NCBI GenBank assembly: GCA_034211175.1
Contig: JAXHUH010000199.1
Span: 1-30,368, forward strand
Length of the DNA stretch: 30,368 nt
Source of the DNA: JAXHUH01 sp034211175
GTDB taxonomy: Bacteria; Actinomycetota; Acidimicrobiia; Acidimicrobiales; CAIXPF01
Direction of reading: 5' to 3'
Part shown: in pieces, positions 15,147-23,100 of the stretch
Numbering within the stretch: position 1 is the first letter of the stretch
Layout: every line of letters starts with the position of its first letter
Notes under the pieces: model-generated
Database searches by the model: none
What the model was told of the DNA's origin: nothing
The model's input: the letters and a program-made list of their open reading frames with translations, nothing else
Position numbers and translations under genes: made by a program

Positions 15147-18100
15147 GTGCGCGAGACGAACGACCCCGGCCCGTCCGACGCCACCCCGCCCGGTGCGGGC
15201 GGCGTGCGCCTCGCCGCGGTGCTCATGTGCGACGTCGACAACTCGACGCGGTTGCGCCGACGCCTCGGCGAGGAGCGGGCCGATCGCCTGTGGGCCCAAC
15301 TCCAGCGCACGCTGCGGGCCACGCTCGCCGGGTACGGGGCGGAGGAGATGCAGAGCACGGGCGACGGCGTGTGGGCGGTGCTGCCGGCGTCGTCGACGGC
15401 GCTCGCCGCCGGCGCCCAGCTCCACCACGCGGTCGAGCGGGTCGCCCGGCGTCTCGACGAGTCGCTGACGCTGCGGGTCGGGATCGCGTGCGGCGACGTC
15501 CGGCCCGGCGAGCACGACGTCCACGGCCTGCCGATGGTCCAGGCCGCCCGGCTCGTGGCGCTCGCGCCACCGGGCACGACGCTCGCGACCGACCTGACGT
15601 GCCAGACGGCGTTCGGCCGCGGCGACCTCACCTTCGGTCGAGCCCAGGATCTCGTGCTGCGCGGCATCGACGTGCCGGTGCCGGTCCGGGAGGTCGCGTG
15701 GCGCGACGCCGCCCGTCAGAGCCGGCCCCGGCCGCCGCGCTGGCTCCACCCGGTCGGCGAGCTCATGTTCGCGGGCCGCGATCTCGAGCTCACCGCCACG
15801 GTCGACGCGCTCAAGGCGGCGGAGACCGGGTCGAGCCGCCTGATCGTGGTGGAGGGCGAGGCGGGGTCGGGCAAGAGCCGCCTGCTCGGTGAGCTGGCGC
15901 GACGGGCCGACGCCCGCGACGCCGTCGTCCTCGCCGGGCGCTGCGTGAGCGGCGGTGGGCCGTACCAGCCATTCGACGACGCGTTCGCCCAGGTCGAGCG
16001 CACGGCGCCGACCTGGCTCGAGCAGTTCGCGCCCGCCGCGTCGCCGGACCTGGCCGCGGTCTCCAGCGTGTTCGGCGAGCTCGATGCTCCCGCGTCACGG
16101 CGCCAGCTCGACAACGAGATCGGCGGCGCCCGGGTACGCCGGGCGCTGGTGTCGCTCGTCCGGTCGATGGCCGCGGTCGAACCGATCGTCCTGGCCCTCG
16201 ACGACGTCCAGTGGGCGCCGCACGCCACGCTCGACGCGGTGCGGGAGCTCTGCGAGGCCCTGCTCGCCGACGAGGACGACGATCGCTGCGGCGTGGTGAT
16301 CGTGCTCGCCAGCCGCCCCGACGACGGGGGCCGATCGGTGTGGTCGACGATGCCCCCGACGCTGCGGGAGGCCGCGACCCGGCTCCGCCTGTCCCCGCTC
16401 ACCTCGGCCGAGGCGGCATCGATCCTCGCCGAGGTCGAGCTCGGCGGCTGGGACCCGGCCTCGGTCAACGCCACGGCCGGCGGCAACGCCTTCCTCCTGT
16501 GTGAGCTGGCACGCCACGGCCGCCCGGAGAACTGGGGCGGGGCGGCACCCGCCGCCCTCGACTCGTTCGTGTCCCGGCGCCTCGAACGCCTCGGCGACGA
16601 CGCGACGACCGTCGCCCGTTGCGTGTCGCTCGACCGCCGGGGCCTCGAGCCGTGGCTGCTCGCCGAGGCGTGCGGCCTCGGGGTCGACGACATCGACAGC
16701 GCGGTGACCGCGCTCGTCGCGAACGGCGTGCTCGCCGAGCGTCTCGGCCCTCCCTACCGGTTGGCGTTCGCGCACGACATCGTCGCCGACGTCGTCGCCG
16801 GGCAGACCGCGACGCTGTGGCGCAGCACCCGGCACCGGACGATCGCCGATGCGCTGGTGACCGAGGGACGACCGGCGGACCGGGACCCGTACCGAGTCGC
16901 CGAGCACCGGCTCGGCGCGGCCGCGGCGTCCGCCCCGGCCGACCTGCGGGCCGCGCTCGACGCCACGGCATCGGCCGCCCGTCACGCCGGCGAGCGGGCC
17001 GCGCACGCCGACGCCGCGCGCTGGTTCGAGGCCGCGCTCGACACGGCCGGGCTCCTCGGCGACGAGGTCGGGCTCGAGCGCCACGTCCGGCTGCTGATCG
17101 GGTGGGGCACGAGCCTGCTCTACTCGGGATCGCACGACGCCGGCGCGGTCCTCGATCGGGCCGCGGCCCTGGCCCGGGAGCACGATCGCGGCGATCTGCT
17201 CGGCGAGGTCCTCCTGGCCTCGAGCCGCGGGCTGTGGACCCGCACGGCGCTGCCCGACGAGCGGCGCATCGCCGGCCTGCGCGAGGCGTTGGAGGGCGTG
17301 CCCGAGCGCATCGGCGGGCTACGGGCCCGGCTGCTGGCCGAGCTGGCAGCCGAGCTCACGTGGTCACCCGACGGCGACGTGCGCTTCGGGCTCAGCGACG
17401 AGGCGTTGCGGCTCGCCCGCGCCAGCGGCGATCGGGCCGCGCTCGCCGAGGTGCTGGTACGTCGCCAGCTGACCGTGGCCGCGGCCGACACGCTCGATCT
17501 GCGCCGCCGAGCGGTCGACGAGCTGCGCGCCCTCGCCGATGAGCTCGACGACCCGACCCTGCTGTTCCAGGCGTCGTTCCACGAGCAGGGACCGGCGCTC
17601 GCGCTCGGCGACACGGCCCGGCTCGCCGCACTGCTGAGCGAGTCGCGCGAGCTCGCCGAACGCCTCGCCCAGCCCCAGTTGGTGTGGCTCTGCGCCAACT
17701 CGGAGGCGTCGATGGCGCTGCTGAACGGTCAGCTGCCCGAGGCCGAGGAGCTCGCCGATCGGGCACGGGCCGCCAGCGTCGACACCGGCGCCGACATCGA
17801 GGCAGCGGCGTTCCACCGCGAGCAGCGCAACGAGCTCCTGCGCCTGCGGGGACGGCTGGCGTCCCAGCGCGACCGCTTCCGCAAGGCGCTCGGATCGCCG
17901 CTGATCGACCCCGTCTTCGCGACGTTGCGCTACGCCTACGACGCGGGCGCCGTCGAGGAGGCGACCGCGGCGGCCGCACAGCTGCTGGCGGGTGATCTCC
18001 CGGTGCGGCGGAGCCTGGCCGAGCGGGCCGCGCTCGACAACCTCGCCTACCTCGCGTCGCGCATCGGCCTGCACGAGCCCGCCGAGCAGCTCCTCGAGCG

Positions 18101-18401
18101 GCTGGTGCCCCACGGCGCCACGTTCGGCCACGGATCGGTCGTCCACCCGTGCGGCCATCACTTCATCGGACTGCTGCGCGACACCCTCGGCGACGCGATC
18201 GGTGCCGCCGAGTCGTTCGAGGCGGCCGCCGAGCTGCACCGGGAGCGGGCGATGCCGCTGCTGGAGGTCGAGTCCCTGGTCGAGTGGCGGGCGCTGCTCG
18301 TCCGGCTCGACCGGGTCGCCGACGCCGACGCGCTGCGGCGACGGGCCATGGCGATCCTTCGCTCGGTCCCCGCAGCGGGCCTGGAACAGCGCCTCGGATG
18401 A
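15147..18401 (+). CDS. Degenerate class III cyclase domain fused to AAA/STAND ATPase with helical-repeat tail
   Basis: The 1,084-residue protein has three parts. Residues about 20-190 form a nucleotidyl-cyclase-type domain: AAVLMCDVDNSTRLRRRLGE (metal Asp 29) and STGDGVWAVLP (second metal Asp). The substrate-selecting Lys before GDG is Gln, and the transition-state Asn is replaced in MVQAARLVALA, so cyclase activity is doubtful. Residues about 210-520 are an ATPase with Walker A GEAGSGKSRLL (Lys 243) and Walker B LALDDVQWA (Asp 352). The rest is TPR-like helical repeat, with no C-terminal LuxR-type HTH. The architecture resembles actinobacterial and mycobacterial cyclase-ATPase signalling proteins. 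GTG 15147 is chosen for its GAGG and position; GTG 15111 would overlap the oxygenase gene. Confidence 0.82.
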   Translation: MRETNDPGPSDATPPGAGGVRLAAVLMCDVDNSTRLRRRLGEERADRLWAQLQRTLRATLAGYGAEEMQSTGDGVWAVLPASSTALAAGAQLHHAVERVARRLDESLTLRVGIACGDVRPGEHDVHGLPMVQAARLVALAPPGTTLATDLTCQTAFGRGDLTFGRAQDLVLRGIDVPVPVREVAWRDAARQSRPRPPRWLHPVGELMFAGRDLELTATVDALKAAETGSSRLIVVEGEAGSGKSRLLGELARRADARDAVVLAGRCVSGGGPYQPFDDAFAQVERTAPTWLEQFAPAASPDLAAVSSVFGELDAPASRRQLDNEIGGARVRRALVSLVRSMAAVEPIVLALDDVQWAPHATLDAVRELCEALLADEDDDRCGVVIVLASRPDDGGRSVWSTMPPTLREAATRLRLSPLTSAEAASILAEVELGGWDPASVNATAGGNAFLLCELARHGRPENWGGAAPAALDSFVSRRLERLGDDATTVARCVSLDRRGLEPWLLAEACGLGVDDIDSAVTALVANGVLAERLGPPYRLAFAHDIVADVVAGQTATLWRSTRHRTIADALVTEGRPADRDPYRVAEHRLGAAAASAPADLRAALDATASAARHAGERAAHADAARWFEAALDTAGLLGDEVGLERHVRLLIGWGTSLLYSGSHDAGAVLDRAAALAREHDRGDLLGEVLLASSRGLWTRTALPDERRIAGLREALEGVPERIGGLRARLLAELAAELTWSPDGDVRFGLSDEALRLARASGDRAALAEVLVRRQLTVAAADTLDLRRRAVDELRALADELDDPTLLFQASFHEQGPALALGDTARLAALLSESRELAERLAQPQLVWLCANSEASMALLNGQLPEAEELADRARAASVDTGADIEAAAFHREQRNELLRLRGRLASQRDRFRKALGSPLIDPVFATLRYAYDAGAVEEATAAAAQLLAGDLPVRRSLAERAALDNLAYLASRIGLHEPAEQLLERLVPHGATFGHGSVVHPCGHHFIGLLRDTLGDAIGAAESFEAAAELHRERAMPLLEVESLVEWRALLVRLDRVADADALRRRAMAILRSVPAAGLEQRLG

Positions 18402-18456
18402 CCCCGGGCGGGCGAGCCCCGTCCCGGCAGGACAGCGAAACGACGAGGAGGGCGAC

Positions 18457-19842
18457 GTGCCGATCGACAGCTCCGACCAGCCGGCGAACGACCAGCCGAC
18501 GCGACGGCCGCCCGACGTGGAGCTCGCCGAGCTCGACCGGAAGCTGGCCGAGCTCATCGTGGACGAACGCTGGATCACCGCGGTGTCGCGCGGCCGGTCG
18601 GACCCCGACGACCGCGCCGTGATCTACGCCCGCGTGTACCACCAGCTCAGCCAACGCCTGCGCGAGGTCCGCCCGGCGCTACCGGGCCCCGATTGGTGTG
18701 CGTTCGCGAAGTGGTCGTCGAAGCAGGTCAGCGCCATGTACGACCTGCGCACCAACGGGCCGTTCCTGAAGGGCGTCGCCAAGACGCTCAACCTGGGCAA
18801 GCGCCCGGCGAAGGTGTTCGGCGCCGCGTTCCGGACCTTCGTCGGCCGCGACGAGTACTTCCAGAACCTGCAGCTGGCGAACCAGATCATCTTCGCCGAG
18901 ATGGCGCTGGTCCACAGCCGGCTGATCGAGGCGTACGAGGAGCACCCCGACGAGGAGCCCGACCCGGAGCGGATCCTCGATCGGCTCGACGAGACGACCG
19001 ACCTGATGCTCGAGGGCTTCGGCGTCACCCGCGACGACACGCGCCTCACGCCGGCCGACCGGGACTTCCTCCGCCGAGCGGTCGGGTTCTACCACCGCGC
19101 CGGTGACCCCGGGGTCGACGAGGCGGTGCGGGCCCAGCACCTGCTGGCGGCGAACGTGTGCCTGTCGGCCTACGAGCAGAAGCGGGCCGATCGCCTGCTC
19201 GCCGCCGCGTTCGCACAGCCCGTCCGCTTCGCCGTCATCTGGCTGCGCGACGCGGTCCCCGGGCTCGTCGGACGCGGCCTCACCGAGGAGCAGAAGACCG
19301 AGATCGCCCGCCGCCCGGCAGAGGAGATGCCGGCGGTCCTGCAGGCGTTCGAGCGGTCGATCGTGCGGTTCCTGACCCGCTACGTGCTCGTGATCAACAC
19401 CCCGGTCGGCGAGGTCCGCCTCGGCAGGGTGATCTCGCTGCCGAAGAGCACCGCGAGCACCGTCCAGCGAGTCGCGGCGCGGGCCCTGCCCACCCGCGTG
19501 GCGCCCTCGCCACCGGTGCCCGAGCTCACCGACCCCGACGTGCTCGAGCTGGTCGCGATGTTCGACACCGCGGCGCAGTTCACACCGAGGGTCGCCAGCC
19601 GGCTGTGGACCCGCTACCCGGAGCGGATGCGGTTCATCATCGCCTACTTCCGGGTCTACAGCCTCGTCGCCGAGATGCTGTCCGACCCCTACGAGGCCGC
19701 GACGTGGCGGATCACCGAGCTACCCGACAACCAGTCCCTCGTCGAGCTCATCCACCGCCAGCTCGACGTCGAGATGACCACCGTGGACCGACGGGAGCCG
19801 TTGGCGACGCGAACAGGTGTATCACCGCCCACCATCCCCTGA
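18457..19842 (+). CDS. Uncharacterised 461-residue protein, third gene of the oxygenase unit
   Basis: I do not recognise this family. The protein is soluble, mixed alpha-helical by appearance, with a hydrophilic N-terminus of about 25 residues. The most distinctive block, about residues 80-150, runs WCAFAKWSSKQVSAMYDLR and then FGAAFRTFVGRDEYFQNLQ, followed by ANQIIFAEMALVHSRLIEAY. Aromatic residues are concentrated here as if around a ligand. A second block near residue 310 is FLTRYVLVINTPVGEVRLGR; the C-terminal block YFRVYSLVAEMLSDPYEA precedes a polar tail. GTG 18457 has GAGGAGGG upstream; the frame is open earlier only because it overlaps the cyclase-ATPase gene. The 55-base gap suggests it is co-transcribed with that gene and the oxygenase. 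The function is unknown. Confidence 0.8.
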   Translation: MPIDSSDQPANDQPTRRPPDVELAELDRKLAELIVDERWITAVSRGRSDPDDRAVIYARVYHQLSQRLREVRPALPGPDWCAFAKWSSKQVSAMYDLRTNGPFLKGVAKTLNLGKRPAKVFGAAFRTFVGRDEYFQNLQLANQIIFAEMALVHSRLIEAYEEHPDEEPDPERILDRLDETTDLMLEGFGVTRDDTRLTPADRDFLRRAVGFYHRAGDPGVDEAVRAQHLLAANVCLSAYEQKRADRLLAAAFAQPVRFAVIWLRDAVPGLVGRGLTEEQKTEIARRPAEEMPAVLQAFERSIVRFLTRYVLVINTPVGEVRLGRVISLPKSTASTVQRVAARALPTRVAPSPPVPELTDPDVLELVAMFDTAAQFTPRVASRLWTRYPERMRFIIAYFRVYSLVAEMLSDPYEAATWRITELPDNQSLVELIHRQLDVEMTTVDRREPLATRTGVSPPTIP

Positions 19843-20152
19843 TCGATTCGGTTGGCCGATCGGCGAGCGTTCGGCGACGAACGGAGGGATCACGGACGAT
19901 GGGATCGGGAGCGCGCGCCGCGAGGACGATCGACGCCTTTCACCCGGCGATCGGGTGGGTGATGACCCGGGCGTACTGGGCCGCGGCGACACCGACCCGG
20001 CCGCACTCCCCCACGCCCACCGCCGCGCCACCCGCCTCTGCACCGCCCTCGCCTTCCCCCCGGCCAGCACCGACACGGCCCTCGCCCCGTTCCCTCGGCG
20101 TTGACCGCGGGCCGAACCGGTCGGCGGCTGCGTGTCCCGAACCTTTGCCTGC
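19843..20152. other. Region between convergent genes; possible small gene fragment
   Basis: Two large genes converge here. A hairpin follows the left gene's stop (listed separately). A plus-strand frame from GTG 19955 to the stop at 20104 (49 codons) has almost exclusively G/C third positions in its second half (DTDPAALPHAHRRATRLCTAL). This makes it a candidate small gene or remnant, but it lacks a ribosome-binding site and a known family. Another frame, from ATG 19899 to 20192, is Pro/Ser-rich and overlaps the end of the opposite gene. I support neither as a gene. Confidence 0.4.
19844..19862 (+). terminator. Hairpin directly after the stop of the unknown gene
   Basis: CGAT(T)CGG pairs with CCGATCG around a TTGG loop: seven pairs with one bulged T, starting 2 bases past the stop codon. 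It is the only obvious terminator candidate for the oxygenase unit. No T-tract follows. Confidence 0.45.
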
Positions 20153-23100
20153 TCAGACAGTCGGCGCCCGCATGGCATCGGACGGGTCCTGACCGGTGAG
20201 CCGACGCGCCGTCGTGACCCAGCGGTCCGGGTCGAGATCCCAGACGTGGATACGGTCCCCATGACAGGTGGCGAGCAGCTTCGATCCGCGTGAGAGACCC
20301 GACGACCACGCCTGTGGGTCGTTCGGGAACGGCTCCCCCACCTCCGCCAGCGTCGTCGGGTCGAACAGGTGGGCGCCTGCGGTCGTGCACACGACGAGCC
20401 AGCGGCCGTCCGCCGTGACGTCGAGCCCGTCGCCCTGACCCGGTCGTACGAGCGGTGCGGGGAGCGGGACCGGGCCCCGTACGACCTCGAGCGTGGCGGG
20501 GTCGCGGGCCGCCAGCCGGGTCGCATCGGCGGTGTAGAGCTCGGAGCCGTCGGGAGCGAAGGCAGCGAGGACCATGTCGCGGGCCAGCGACGTCAGCGGC
20601 GTCCACGTGCCGACGTCCCAACTCGCACCCACGCCCGAGGAGCCGCAGGCGACGAAGCTGCGCCCGTCGGGCGCGACCTCGATGTCGCTGATCATGTTGG
20701 CGAACTCGTTGCCGGTGATCGGCCGTCCCGACAGCTCGTCGAGCGTCGTGACCAGTTCGCCGCTCTCCTGGTCGAACACGTGGATCCGGCCCGACGCATC
20801 GCCGAGCAGCCCGTGGCGGCCGTCCTTGGTGAGATCGAAGTCACCGCAGTAGCGGGCCCTGGCCGCGATCATCCGCAGTTCGTCGGGAGCGCCGTCGGAC
20901 CAGGTCGCCAGCGCCCGCTCCCGTTGGCACCACAACACCGGCGTCGACTGCTCCCGCCGAAAGGTGCAGTAGCTGTGTCCGGCGTGGACGGCGCGCCGTC
21001 GGCGCGGATCGCGCAGGTCCCAGAGGACGCTGCGCATGAACCCGTCCACGTGGGAACCGGCGAGCCATCGGCCCTCGTGGTCGATCCTCGCCATCATGGA
21101 GTGGCCGCGTGGAACCGCCGGCCCGAAGACGGTCCTGCCGTCGAGCGCGAACAACCTGGCGGTGCCGTTGATGGCCAGCGCCGTGCGCCCGTCGGGGGCG
21201 AGGTCGCCGGCGAACAGGTTGGCGCCTGCGTCGACCTGCGACGACGGCCCTCCGTCGACGGGCACGACGCTCAGTCCGTTGATCTCGCCGAACACCGCGA
21301 TCACCTCGCCGTTCGACCGGACGCGACCGACGTGCGCCGGACGTGCCCTCGTCGCGATCATCTCGGGCTCGGCGACGCCGGGACGGTAGAGGTACAGGTT
21401 CCGGTCACCAACGGCGAGCCGTCCATCGTGCAGGTACTCGACCGTCGGACCGCCGCACAGCTCGGGGAACTCGGCATCGTGGGGGTCGAGCGCTCGCGAT
21501 TCGCCGGTGCTGATGGTCCACTCGGTGACCGGGATGTCGAATCCGGCACACGCGGCCACGCGTTCGCCGCACGGCGACACGGCGAGGTCCACGATGCGAG
21601 CCGCGAGCGCTCCCATCTCGATCGGGTCCCCGTCGTGGTCGATGAGCCAGACGCGGCCCTCGGCGTCGCCGGCCGCGACCGTCCCGCCGGCGTGGGCGCG
21701 CAGCGCGGCGACCGGTGCCGGCAGGTGAGTGCTCCCCGCCGGCCGTCCGCTGGTCGGATCGATCCTGCGCACCTCGCCGTCCAGGGTGCCGACGACGAGC
21801 ACACCTCCGGCCGACGCGACCGGACCGGGCCCGAGGCCCCCGATCCGGCGCGTCCGCTCGAACCTCGTCGTGTCCCACCAGGTGATGCCGTCGGCGTCGC
21901 GCAGCACGACCGTCGTCCCGCCGATCCAGGCGCCGTCGGTCACGCCGCCCGTGGCGAGGTCACCCAGCCAGTTCCCGCACCCGAGGAGCGCGGACTGCAC
22001 GGCACCGAGCGCGTCGGATCGGCCGGGCGCGAGGTCGTGCGCTTCCGCCGCGAGCCCAACGGCACGACGGGGATCGGCGGCGCTGGCCGCGCGCGCCGAG
22101 AGGATCAGGTCGGCGATCCGTCGGTTCCTCGCGGCACCGGTCTCCTCGTCCCGTTGGCGAACGCTCGCTTCGAGGAACTGCCGCTCGATGTCGTTGGTCT
22201 CGTCGGCGAGGTCGAGTGCGGACTGCAGGCGCCGACCGCGCCAGAGGTCCTCGCCGTGCCGGCCCGCGTCGTCCCAGGCACGCGCCGCGTGGGACAGTGC
22301 CCGGAGCATCGCGATGGTCTCGCGATCCTCGTCCACCCACGCGCGGAGCCTCGGCCATCCATCGATGATCGAGTCGTGCGCGAGCTCGATGACCGTGCGC
22401 CCACCCTCGCGGTCGATGACGAGGAGCCGCTGTTCGACGAGCAGCTGCACGAGGTGCTCGGGTACGTCGGAGAGCTCGCGCCGATCGGCGCGGCGACGGG
22501 TGTCCGCCCGGTCCTCGCCGGGCGCCACGAGGCGCCGGCACAGGCGGCGGAACGCGGCGCGGTCACCGTCGTCGAGCGAGTCCCAGAGCTGGTCGGCCCG
22601 CTGGACCAGCGCGCCGACCAGCCCACCGGTCGACTCGTACGCCTCGAGACGGAGGTCCCCGGATCGCGAGGTGAACAGGTGGCGCAGGACGAACTGGAGG
22701 AAGGGCAGGGACCCGGGGGCTCTGCTGACGTCGCCGACCAGACGGGTGAGCAACGCCGGTTCGACGTCGACGCCTCGCGCCTGCAGCGGGCCGCGCACCG
22801 CCCGCTCGAGCTCCTCCGGGCTGAGCGGAGGGAGCAGCACGGTGCCCTCGCGCAGACGTTCGGCGAGGCCGGCGTGCTCGAGCGCCCGCCCGACGAAGTC
22901 CGCTCGGAGGGTCGCGACGACCGTGACCGGCGAACGCCGGGCCGTTGTCGCGGCGACGAGGGCGTCGAGCACGCCGGCGCGCTCCTCGACGTCGTCGACG
23001 TGGGTCCACAGCTCCTCGAACTGGTCGATCACCAGGAGGAGTCGCACGTCCTCGCCGGCCGGGCACACGCGCAGTGCGGCGCGCAGCAGGCCGTCCCGCC

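Noticed and set aside
13763..15667. Long minus-strand frame opposite the oxygenase and cyclase genes
   Set aside because: Antisense of two genes with recognisable motifs; its own translation is low-complexity Arg/Ser/Val with no family pattern.
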